DNA of 47,577 bases from an uncultured Porphyromonadaceae bacterium. GTDB taxonomy: Bacteria > Bacteroidota > Bacteroidia > Bacteroidales > Muribaculaceae. Shown here piece by piece: positions 24,678-32,216 of this stretch. Location of the stretch: the NCBI GenBank assembly GCA_947176755.1, contig CAMWRW010000009.1, positions 1 to 47,577 of the forward strand, in the 5' to 3' direction. Position 1 is the stretch's first letter; each line of letters opens with the position of its first letter. The notes beneath the pieces are model-generated. The model was not told the origin of the DNA. It made no database searches and was given only the letters and a program-made list of their open reading frames with translations. A program made the translations under genes and the position numbers.

Positions 24678-25325
24678 TTAGGCCGGTGTATAAATCAGAC
24701 GCTTGCTTTCGAAGAAGGGGAGGGGGAAATAATCATGAATATCGATTATCTCGCTCCGTTGAAGAAGATTTCCGAGGTCAGCTTTCAAGTCTCCCCCTTT
24801 GAGCGTGATAAGCCCGTTGGGGAGCGCATTGCGCGATTCGTCGGAGAAGTTCTTTCTGCATATTTTCATCAGGTCAGGCTGAGGCATAACCGCGCGGCTC
24901 ACCACGAAATCAAATTTCTCTTTACATTCAGCCACATCTCCGTGCATGAATCTTACATTCTTTAATCCGGCTTCCTCAGCGACAGCCGCAGCAACCCGAA
25001 GTTTTTTCCCCGTTCTGTCTACGAGCAGAAACTCGCATTCCGGAAACATGGCCGCAAGCGGTATGCCGGGAAGTCCTCCTCCCGTGCCGAAGTCAAGGAT
25101 ACGCGAGCCCGGTGTGAAACTTATGAATTTTGCGATTGCCAGAGAATGGAGCAGGTGGTTCACCTCCAGGTTGCCTATATCCTTCCTTGAAATCACATTG
25201 ATCTTCTCGTTCCATTCAGGATACATACGTTCCATAACCGCAAACTGCTCTTTCTGACGCTCTGTCAGATGTGGGAAAAATTTATTGATAGTCTCTGCCA
25301 TCTTCTGTTGTAGGATTTCATTCAA
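24678..25325 (-). CDS. rsmG: 16S rRNA (guanine-527-N7)-methyltransferase RsmG
   Basis: A 215-residue S-adenosylmethionine-dependent methyltransferase that modifies G527 of 16S rRNA. The N-terminal helices FFPHLTERQKEQFAVMERMYPEWNEKINVISRKDIGNLEVNHLLHSLAIAKF are typical. The AdoMet motif is ILDFGTGGGLPGIPLAAMFPE, followed by LLVDRTGKKLRVAAAVAEEAGLKNVRFMHGD and FDFVVSRAVMP. Loss of rsmG gives low-level streptomycin resistance in other bacteria. The start at 25325 fits a promoter at 25364-25371; a second in-frame ATG at 25301 is possible. Divergent from the DUF3127 gene. Confidence 0.94.
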   Translation of the reverse strand: MNEILQQKMAETINKFFPHLTERQKEQFAVMERMYPEWNEKINVISRKDIGNLEVNHLLHSLAIAKFISFTPGSRILDFGTGGGLPGIPLAAMFPECEFLLVDRTGKKLRVAAAVAEEAGLKNVRFMHGDVAECKEKFDFVVSRAVMPQPDLMKICRKNFSDESRNALPNGLITLKGGDLKADLGNLLQRSEIIDIHDYFPLPFFESKRLIYTPA

Positions 25326-25363
25326 ACTTTACATCCATCCCCTCCAAACGGGAATTTAACTCA

Positions 25364-25371
25364 CAAAAGTA
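25364..25371 (-). promoter_or_regulatory. -7 promoter element for rsmG
   Basis: On the minus strand this reads TACTTTTG, a match to TAnnTTTG, placing the transcription start near 25357, about 32 nt before the ATG at 25325. It lies 10 bp from the -33 box of the divergent promoter, so the two back-to-back promoters share this short region. No good -33 TTTG is seen. Confidence 0.4.
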
Positions 25372-25380
25372 ACAAAAAAG

Positions 25381-25412
25381 TTTGGGATAGACGAGTAAAA
25401 TAAGTAACTTTG
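25381..25412 (+). promoter_or_regulatory. Promoter of the DUF3127 gene
   Basis: TTTG (25381-25384), 20 nt, then TAACTTTG (25405-25412). Transcription from about 25419 gives a leader of about 78 nt, which excludes the upstream reading from 25410 and supports the ATG at 25497. Confidence 0.7.
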
Positions 25413-25496
25413 CTCTCTAATAAGCCGACTGACTCCGGCTTAGACTTGTCCGGAGGAGTCTATGCTATCAACCCGAACTCAAACAATATCAAAATA

Positions 25497-25895
25497 ATGG
25501 AATTAGAAGGCAAACTCATCCTTGATCTCGGTGAGCAGGCCGGCACGTCCAAAGCCGGCAACCCCTGGAAGAAACATGAATATGTGCTTGAAACTCCGGG
25601 ACAGTACCCCAGAAAAGTGAAATTTACCGTGTTCGGTAATGACAGATGTGATTCTTTGTGTCCCCGTCTCGTTATGGGAAACAATGTCCGGATTGCTTAC
25701 GACCTTGAAAGTCGCGAATATAACGGCCGTTGGTACACGGATGTCACTATATATAACGTGATGGAAGCGGGTGCCCCGGGCTATCCTCAGCCTTCAACCC
25801 CTCAGCAGCCGGCCGCTCCTGCAGATCCCTTCGGCTCGGCTCCTTCCGCGCCTAACTTTGAGGCTACCGACTCCACGGACGACCTTCCCTTCTAA
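25497..25895 (+). CDS. DUF3127 OB-fold-like protein with an SSB-type acidic C-terminal tip
   Basis: The ATG at 25497 gives 132 residues. The core (about 1-92) is the DUF3127 family: MELEGKLILDLGEQAGTSKAGNPWKKHEYVLETPGQYPRKVKFTVFG, then VRIAYDLESREYNGRWYTDVTIYNV. It resembles small single-strand-binding OB folds in layout. A Pro/Ala/Gln-rich linker (about 98-122) ends in STDDLPF. This closely resembles the DDDIPF tip by which bacterial SSB proteins recruit repair and replication partners. The family occurs widely in Bacteroidetes and its function is unknown to me. The promoter is at 25381-25412 and a strong hairpin follows at 25997. It is not a canonical SSB. Confidence 0.82.
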   Translation: MELEGKLILDLGEQAGTSKAGNPWKKHEYVLETPGQYPRKVKFTVFGNDRCDSLCPRLVMGNNVRIAYDLESREYNGRWYTDVTIYNVMEAGAPGYPQPSTPQQPAAPADPFGSAPSAPNFEATDSTDDLPF

Positions 25896-25996
25896 GTGGA
25901 AGGAAGAAGGTTATCTATTGAAATTCACTCAATTAATTGTAATGATGACCTCTGACCGCCTCTGGCGACTGTGAAATTTGGCAGTTGAATGATTTA

Positions 25997-26038
25997 AAAG
26001 TGTATGATATTGCACAAAGGTGCAATATCATACACTTT
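25997..26038 (+). terminator. Perfect 19-bp stem-loop after the DUF3127 gene
   Basis: The arms at 25997-26015 and 26020-26038 (AAAGTGTATGATATTGCAC and its complement) pair perfectly around the loop AAAG and end in TTT. It is AT-rich but long. It is probably a terminator and separates the gene from the glycogen promoter. Confidence 0.75.
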
Positions 26039-26072
26039 ATTTCTATTTTGGGGTAAATTTTTATTAAAATTT

Positions 26073-26103
26073 TTTGGTCGATACTCTCTTTTTGCTAAAT
26101 TTG
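26073..26103 (+). promoter_or_regulatory. Promoter of the glycogen synthase-phosphorylase genes
   Basis: TTTG (26073-26076), 19 nt, TAAATTTG (26096-26103). The transcript would begin near 26110 with a leader of about 105 nt. I see no clear structured element in that leader. Confidence 0.7.
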
Positions 26104-26214
26104 CAATGTCAAATCAAGCGAATACGTTCTCGGAAAGGCGTTTCAGCGCCCATTTCATGGCAGTATCCCGAGATCTCTCCGGGATTGCCTTGAGTTCCTT
26201 GATAATATCAGAAT

Positions 26215-27903
26215 ATGACACCAAGAAAAAGTAAATCAACTATCCCTGTGGCGATTACTCAGCATGAAGTTGTCAGCCGAATTGATCTTCTTTGCGAATC
26301 CAGCTGGGAAGTTTGTAACAAGGTCGGGGGTATCTACGCTGTCCTTTCTACTAAAGCCCGGGTGCTTGGCGAACAGTTTGGCGACAAACTCGTCTTCATC
26401 GGACCCGATTTCTGGACTGAGGAAAATCCCTCTCCATATTTTAAGGAGAGAAAAACTCTCTTAAAATCAGCTGCTTCCAAACTGGAACTTCCCTGGGGAA
26501 TAAAGATTCGCGTGGGTCGGTGGGATATTCCCGGAGCCCCTCAGGTTATCCTTATCAATCCCGGCGAAACCGAACAGCATCTCCCTGCCGTTTATGGTAA
26601 AATGTGGGAATGTTTCGGTGTTGACTCTCTTCACTCCTATGGCGATTATTCAGAAGGTTGCGCCTTTGGCGTCGCCTCCGCTATCGTAATTGCTGCTCTT
26701 GCTCAGCATCTCGGAGTTGATCAGGGTCGGACGGTTGCCCATTTCGATGAGTGGACAACATCCATGGGTCTTCTTTACCTGAAGGTTTACGCCCCCGCCA
26801 TCTCAACGCTTTTCACAACCCACGCAACAAGTATCGGTCGCTCAATTTGCGGCAACGGTAAACCTCTCTACGATTATTTCCACCGCTACAACGGCGACCA
26901 GATGGCCGCCGAGCTCAATATGCAGTCGAAACACTCGCTCGAGAAGGCCGCCGCCCACAACGCCGACTGTTTCACGACAGTCAGCGAGGTGACTGCCCGC
27001 GAATGCGAACAGCTCCTTGAAATCCGTCCTCAGGTCGTTACGCCCAATGGTTTCGAACCCGACTTCGTTCCCAAGACTGTCCGCTACAACCGCCTGCGCA
27101 AGGAGGGGCGGTCGGTCCTTTTGGAGGTTGCCTCCATGCTGACCGGACGTGAATATGGCGAACAGACCTTCTTGATCGCCACCTCCGGACGGCATGAATA
27201 TCGCAACAAAGGTCTCGACCTCATGCTCGACACGATGGCCCGTTTCAACGAATCCCTTCAACCAGGCCGCGATGCTCTCGCTTTCATCCTCGTGCCGGGT
27301 TGGGTTGCCCGTCCCGACGATGCCCTTGCCGAGGCTTTGAGAACCGGAAATAGGGGAGAGGCTGCCGGATTTATTACTCATCACCTTCATAATGAAGATT
27401 CCGATGAGATTTGCGTGCGCATCCGTCAACTTCAGGCTGAAGGAAAGCTCGACAAGGTGAAAGTGATCTATGTGCCCTGTTATCTTGATGGCAACGACGG
27501 CCTCATCAACATTTCATATTACGATCTCTTGCCCTCCTTTGACCTCACTCTCTTCCCGAGTTATTATGAACCCTGGGGATATACCCCCCTCGAAAGCGTC
27601 GCCTTCGGCGTGCCTACAGTCACTGACGACAAGGCAGGCTTCGGACAGTGGGTGCTTGATAACTTTGAGAACTCGCTCAACGCGTGTGGCGTAAAGGTGG
27701 TCGACCGGACGGATTCGAATTATCTTCAGGTCCGCGACGAGATCGCTGCCGCTGCCGTTGCCTACGAAGCATCCGACAGCAACAGCCGCGTTCAGGCTCG
27801 CAACATGGCCTTCCTGACCGGGGCGCGCGCCGACTGGAAATTCTTCATCGAGAATTATTACCGCGCGTTTGAAACGGCTCTCAAGCGAAACGTCCGTCAT
27901 TAA
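26215..27903 (+). CDS. Glycogen synthase, GT3 (eukaryote-like) family
   Basis: A 562-residue glycosyltransferase. It aligns by eye with the eukaryotic/Bacteroidetes GT3 family, not the bacterial GT5 GlgA: opening LLCESSWEVCNKVGGIYAVLSTKA (nucleotide-sugar-binding Lys-rich loop), FIGPDFW, HFDEWTTSMGLLYLK, FTTHATSIGRSI, TPNGFEPDF, and the C-terminal donor-site motif LFPSYYEPWGYTPLESVAFGVPTVTDD (about 447-473) with its paired glutamates. It transfers glucose from a nucleotide sugar (UDP-glucose in characterised GT3 enzymes) to a growing alpha-1,4-glucan. At 562 residues it is shorter than eukaryotic GYS (about 700) because it lacks the phosphorylated tails. A glucan phosphorylase lies 56 bp downstream. 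Confidence 0.9.
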   Translation: MTPRKSKSTIPVAITQHEVVSRIDLLCESSWEVCNKVGGIYAVLSTKARVLGEQFGDKLVFIGPDFWTEENPSPYFKERKTLLKSAASKLELPWGIKIRVGRWDIPGAPQVILINPGETEQHLPAVYGKMWECFGVDSLHSYGDYSEGCAFGVASAIVIAALAQHLGVDQGRTVAHFDEWTTSMGLLYLKVYAPAISTLFTTHATSIGRSICGNGKPLYDYFHRYNGDQMAAELNMQSKHSLEKAAAHNADCFTTVSEVTARECEQLLEIRPQVVTPNGFEPDFVPKTVRYNRLRKEGRSVLLEVASMLTGREYGEQTFLIATSGRHEYRNKGLDLMLDTMARFNESLQPGRDALAFILVPGWVARPDDALAEALRTGNRGEAAGFITHHLHNEDSDEICVRIRQLQAEGKLDKVKVIYVPCYLDGNDGLINISYYDLLPSFDLTLFPSYYEPWGYTPLESVAFGVPTVTDDKAGFGQWVLDNFENSLNACGVKVVDRTDSNYLQVRDEIAAAAVAYEASDSNSRVQARNMAFLTGARADWKFFIENYYRAFETALKRNVRH

Positions 27904-27959
27904 GTCTCGGTCATCAATTAAGAAATTAACAACAACTAATATATCATAATCGTAAAGAT

Positions 27960-30521
27960 ATGAAACTTAAAGTCAGCAATACAAACAACCCTAACTGGCG
28001 CAATATCACGATCAGCGCCGAGATCCCCAAGGAGCTCAAGGCTCTCGAGGAGATGTCTAAAAACCTCTGGTGGGTATGGAATAGCCATGGTAAACGTCTT
28101 TTCCGTGACCTTGATCATGATCTCTGGCGTGCCACCGGCGAGAACCCTGTGATGCTTCTCCAGCAAATCAGCTACGAGCGTTACCGGGAGATTCTTGCAG
28201 ACAAGGATCTTATGATGCGCATCAAGGAAACATACGCTGAATTCAAAGACTACATGAAGCAGCCCATGGACAAGTCTATCCCCTCCGTGGCTTACTTCTC
28301 GATGGAATACGGTCTTTGCAACTGCCTGAAAATCTACTCCGGTGGTCTCGGTGTGCTTGCTGGCGACTACATCAAACAGGCTTCCGACAGCCGTGTCAAC
28401 ATGACTGCGGTCGGCTTCCTTTATAAGTATGGCTACTTCTCTCAGTCGCTTTCGATCGACGGTCAGCAGGTTGCCAACTATGAGGCTCAGAACTTCGACC
28501 AGCTCCCCATCGAGGCTGTCCTCGGCGAGGATGGTCAGCCGATGGTGCTTGAGGTGCCTTATCCCGGCCGTATCGTTTATGCTCATGTTTGGCGCGTGAA
28601 TGTTGGCCGCATGTGCCTCTATCTGCTCGACACCGACCTCGATCGCAACTCTGAATGGGATCGTGAAATCACCCATAAGCTCTACGGTGGCGATTGGGAA
28701 AACCGTATCAAGCAGGAGTATCTCCTCGGCATCGGTGGTATTCTGATGCTCAACCGTCTCGGAATCAAAACTGATCTTTATCACTGTAACGAAGGTCACG
28801 CTGCGCTTCTCAACCTCCAGCGTCTCGTAGACTATGTTCAGAATGATCATCTTCCCTTTAACGTGGCTCTTGAACTCGTGCGTGCATCTTCGCTCTATAC
28901 GGTTCACACTCCGGTTCCCGCCGGCCACGACTATTTCGACGAGTCGCTCTTCGGCAAATACCTCGGCGAATATCCCGCCAAACTCGGCATCTCTTGGGCT
29001 GACCTCATGAATATGGGTCGTGAGAATCCCGACACCAACGAACGTTTCTCCATGTCCGTATTCGCCCTCAACACTTGCCAGGAAGCTAACGGTGTCAGCT
29101 GGCTTCACGGTGAAGTTTCCAAGAAGATGTTTGCCGGCGTTTGGAAGGGTTATTCTCCCGAAGAAAGCCATGTAGGTTATGTAACCAATGGCGTTCACAT
29201 GCCGACTTGGGCTGCTTCCGAATGGAAATCTTTCTACGGCGAGCATCTTAATCCCGCAATGTTTGAAGACCAGAGCAATCCTGAACTCTGGAAAGGTATC
29301 TTCGACGTGCCCGATGAGGAAATCTGGAACATGCGAATGACGATGAAAAACAAATTCATCGACTTTGTAAAGAAAGACTTCAAGGAAAAATGGCTTAAGA
29401 ATCAGGGCGATCCCACTGAGGTTCTCAAGATTGTCGACAAGATCAACCCCAACGCCCTCCTTATCGGTTTCGCACGCCGATTCGCAACCTATAAGCGTGC
29501 ACACCTCCTCTTCAGCGACCTTGACCGTCTCGCCAAGATCGTGAACAACGAACAGTATCCCGTTCAGTTCATCTTCTCCGGCAAGGCTCATCCCGCCGAC
29601 GGTGCCGGCCAGGGTCTTATCAAGCGTATCATCGAGATTTCCCGTATGCCTCAGTTCGCCGGTAAGATTATCTTCCTTGAGGACTACAATATGATTGTTG
29701 CCAAACGTCTTGTTTCCGGAGTTGACATCTGGCTCAACACTCCGACTCGTCCTCTCGAGGCGTCCGGCACATCGGGCGAAAAGGCTGAAATGAACGGTGT
29801 CCTCAACTTCTCTGTTCTCGACGGATGGTGGTACGAGGGTTATCGCTTCGACGAGAAAGCCGGTTGGGCTCTAACTGACAAGCGCACCTACACCGATCAG
29901 GCTCAGCAGGATAAACTTGATGCCGCAACAATCTATTCAATGCTCGAGAATGAAATCGTGCCCCTCTACTTCGACAAGAACTACAAGGGTTATTCTCCGG
30001 AATGGATTCAGTATATCAAGCGCTCGATTGGTCACATCGCTCCTCACTTCACCATGAAGCGTCAGCTCGATGACTATATCAGCCGTTTCTATGAGCCCGA
30101 GGCAAAACGATTCCACAAACTCGCCGCCAACGACTTCAAAGAGGCTCGTGAGATCGTTGAATGGAAAGAAAACGTCGTTTCCAAGTGGGATCAGATTGAA
30201 ATTCTTTCTGCCGAATTCCACGAAGACAACCTCGGCGCAGCTCGCACCGGCGATGACTTCACCGCTCGTTGCGTCATTAATACGAAGGGTCTCGGCGATG
30301 CAGTCGGTGTCGAACTCGTAACCTACAAGGAAGAGGCCGGTGACTCGATCTACAAAGGCCGTCAGGAACTCAAGATTGTAGGACATGATGGAGATGTTTA
30401 CACGTATGAGCTCAAGGGCAATATGCAGCAGGCCGGCGTGTTCCGCTATGCCTTCCGCATGTATCCCAAGAGCGACCGTCTGCCCCACCGTCAGGACTTC
30501 GCCTACGTTCGCTGGTTCTGA
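27960..30521 (+). CDS. glgP: Alpha-glucan phosphorylase (GT35, archaeal/Bacteroidetes type)
   Basis: An 853-residue PLP enzyme that releases glucose-1-phosphate from alpha-1,4-glucans. The N-terminus has the DUF3417-like block [27 protein letters not shown], typical of the alpha-glucan phosphorylase subfamily distinct from E. coli Glg[36 protein letters not shown], then [10 protein letters not shown], and [16 protein letters not shown] are family motifs. The PLP lysine is in [23 protein letters not shown] (about residue 608). The C-terminal 100 residues ([36 protein letters not shown]) look like an added beta-sandwich. Paired with the synthase, it points to regulated glycogen turnover. Confidence 0.94.
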   Translation: MKLKVSNTNNPNWRNITISAEIPKELKALEEMSKNLWWVWNSHGKRLFRDLDHDLWRATGENPVMLLQQISYERYREILADKDLMMRIKETYAEFKDYMKQPMDKSIPSVAYFSMEYGLCNCLKIYSGGLGVLAGDYIKQASDSRVNMTAVGFLYKYGYFSQSLSIDGQQVANYEAQNFDQLPIEAVLGEDGQPMVLEVPYPGRIVYAHVWRVNVGRMCLYLLDTDLDRNSEWDREITHKLYGGDWENRIKQEYLLGIGGILMLNRLGIKTDLYHCNEGHAALLNLQRLVDYVQNDHLPFNVALELVRASSLYTVHTPVPAGHDYFDESLFGKYLGEYPAKLGISWADLMNMGRENPDTNERFSMSVFALNTCQEANGVSWLHGEVSKKMFAGVWKGYSPEESHVGYVTNGVHMPTWAASEWKSFYGEHLNPAMFEDQSNPELWKGIFDVPDEEIWNMRMTMKNKFIDFVKKDFKEKWLKNQGDPTEVLKIVDKINPNALLIGFARRFATYKRAHLLFSDLDRLAKIVNNEQYPVQFIFSGKAHPADGAGQGLIKRIIEISRMPQFAGKIIFLEDYNMIVAKRLVSGVDIWLNTPTRPLEASGTSGEKAEMNGVLNFSVLDGWWYEGYRFDEKAGWALTDKRTYTDQAQQDKLDAATIYSMLENEIVPLYFDKNYKGYSPEWIQYIKRSIGHIAPHFTMKRQLDDYISRFYEPEAKRFHKLAANDFKEAREIVEWKENVVSKWDQIEILSAEFHEDNLGAARTGDDFTARCVINTKGLGDAVGVELVTYKEEAGDSIYKGRQELKIVGHDGDVYTYELKGNMQQAGVFRYAFRMYPKSDRLPHRQDFAYVRWF

Positions 30522-30545
30522 TCAGATCTGAATAAACAATAGAAT

Positions 30546-30581
30546 AAAAGCTCCGATTCCGTTGAGAATCGGAGCTTTTTT
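30546..30581 (+). terminator. Terminator of the glycogen operon
   Basis: AAAAGCTCCGATTC, a 6-nt loop, GAATCGGAGC and TTTTTT: a perfect 14-bp stem with a T-run. Confidence 0.9.
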
Positions 30582-30586
30582 AGTTA

Positions 30587-30616
30587 GACCCCAACCCACA
30601 AGAATGGGTTGGGGTC
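30587..30616 (-). terminator. Hairpin at the 3' end of the porin gene
   Basis: GACCCCAACCCA (30587-30598) and TGGGTTGGGGTC (30605-30616) form a perfect 12-bp stem with a 6-nt loop. It lies 14 bp beyond the stop of the minus-strand porin gene and 5 bp from the glycogen terminator, so it probably terminates the porin transcript. On that strand the following bases are TAACT, not a pure T-run. Confidence 0.6.
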
Positions 30617-30629
30617 TTAATTGTAAGAA

Positions 30630-32060
30630 TCAAATGGTGAACTGGATCATCGTCTGAATGCGCGATACATGTCCCGACCCCTCGTTCCACGTCATGCGCT
30701 GGCCGTAGAGGTATTCAATGCCCCATTTAAAATAAGATGAAATCTTGTAGAAAAGGTTTCCTCCCGCATAGTAGGCATACTTGTAATTGTTATAGGGATT
30801 CTGTTCAGCACCTGTTATGGCCGCGTGTTCCACACGCCAGATTCGCGTGTGGGAGAATATTCCGTTAATCTGCCATTTCGGAGTCAGATTATAAGTGATT
30901 CCGAAATCAAGACCCATCATCGGAGAAGGAGTCAGATAGCCGGGTTTTTCTTCATTAGCTGTAAAAGACAATGACAGTCCCGCCAGGTCTTGTATATACG
31001 AACCGATTCCTTTGCCGTAAACGCCTTGGACATAGAAGATCAGCGGGGAGACCGGGCTAAAGTTGCCTGAAAGCATCAGACCCCATCCCATAGTTGTCTG
31101 GCGGCGGTCGCGGAGCAGGTCAAGATAATTGAACGTGCGCACGAGACCGCTTATACGAACTCGGTTTGTATCGCTGTGAGCCCATTCCACCCACATCGGA
31201 ATGTCCGGAACAACTTGATTGTAAGCTGTCGGATCGCACACTTTCTCTCCATTGATGACCTTGCCGTTCCATTCCGTGTAGTCAGTGCCGTTATAGTTGC
31301 CGGTCGAGGAATAGAATGTAGGCTTTTCAATACCGATTGCCGCGCGGAAGCCTTTGAAAGAGGGTGTCACATAGCAAATTTCGTAAGCCGACCCGGAAAC
31401 CATTCCGCAAGGCCCTTCCGTGTCGATTGTCGGGGGAGAGGCCGCGAGATCATCTTCAAATAGAGTCGTTTTCAAACCGACTGTAAAACCTCTCCATGAG
31501 ATATAGGCCCTGTTCAGCATCAATGCTTTCGTGTCGCCGGAGGTCGCAATCTTGACATATCCCGTGATCTGGTCGGGAGTCCCGCCCAATCCGACAATCT
31601 CCAAATCGACTGCCGCATCAAGCGGACTTATGAAGAAATTCGAGCGCTTGTATTTTCCGGGCGGAACCGGAATCTGTTGGGTGAGGAAATTCAGGCCGGA
31701 CTGTGAATAGAGGTCGTTGCCGAGATCAAATCCCATTATGGGGTCGATCTTTCCTCCGATGGTAAGTGCAAATTTATAGTCCGGTGAATGGATGGCGAAA
31801 TGGGGTAGAGGTATTTCCCGGTTTTGTCTCAGTCGGTCTTTGTTCAAGATTTTGGACAGTTCGCTATCCTTTTCCGTCGAGCGGAATGAAATGTAACGCG
31901 AGGGAGCAACCGCCATGGTGTCGCCCGGACATTCCACGTCCATCACAGAGGCTATCTCAACAATCTCCTTCTTTGCATCCGCCAAAGCCGGCAAGGAGCT
32001 TCCGCAGGCAATCCCGATTGTAGCGGCAAGCAGAGTAATCTGTTGATTAAGTTTTGTCAT
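30630..32060 (-). CDS. DcaP-like outer-membrane porin
   Basis: A 476-residue predicted outer-membrane beta-barrel. The signal peptide is MTKLNQQITLLAATIGIACGSSLPALA. After a short periplasmic segment (about 28-90) the sequence becomes alternating hydrophobic/polar strands rich in aromatic residues: FALTIGGKIDPIMGFDLG, AAVDLEIVGLGG, AYISWRGFTVGLKTTLFEDD, and RIQTMIQFTI ending in a barrel-type terminal strand. The pattern fits the DcaP family of trimeric porins, known in Acinetobacter as a dicarboxylate or peptide channel. That function may not carry over. Length is usual. Flanked by hairpins on both sides, so apparently a single-gene unit. Confidence 0.78.
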   Translation of the reverse strand: MTKLNQQITLLAATIGIACGSSLPALADAKKEIVEIASVMDVECPGDTMAVAPSRYISFRSTEKDSELSKILNKDRLRQNREIPLPHFAIHSPDYKFALTIGGKIDPIMGFDLGNDLYSQSGLNFLTQQIPVPPGKYKRSNFFISPLDAAVDLEIVGLGGTPDQITGYVKIATSGDTKALMLNRAYISWRGFTVGLKTTLFEDDLAASPPTIDTEGPCGMVSGSAYEICYVTPSFKGFRAAIGIEKPTFYSSTGNYNGTDYTEWNGKVINGEKVCDPTAYNQVVPDIPMWVEWAHSDTNRVRISGLVRTFNYLDLLRDRRQTTMGWGLMLSGNFSPVSPLIFYVQGVYGKGIGSYIQDLAGLSLSFTANEEKPGYLTPSPMMGLDFGITYNLTPKWQINGIFSHTRIWRVEHAAITGAEQNPYNNYKYAYYAGGNLFYKISSYFKWGIEYLYGQRMTWNEGSGHVSRIQTMIQFTI

Positions 32061-32157
32061 AAATATTGTTTATAGTGGAAATTGGTTGCAAGTTAATAAA
32101 AATATTGCAAACTGAATGGGTAATAATGCAATGACAGGATATAAAATGTGCAAGTTT

Positions 32158-32191
32158 AAGGGACATGCCGATTGTTGTCGACATGCCCCTT
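32158..32191 (-). terminator. Terminator after the EF-G paralog
   Basis: On the minus strand AAGGGGCATGTCG pairs with CGGCATGTCCCTT (one G-U and one mismatch) around an 8-nt loop. It starts 26 bp beyond the stop at 32217. No long T-run follows. The remaining gap up to the porin start (32192-32216 and 32061-32157) contains no gene. Confidence 0.55.
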
Positions 32192-32216
32192 CATTAATTT
32201 GTCAGAATTTAGTCTA

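Noticed and set aside
27936-29591. 551-codon minus-strand ORF opposite the glucan phosphorylase
   Set aside because: It is the complement of a clear GT35 gene with strong codon bias; the translation shows no domain or motif.
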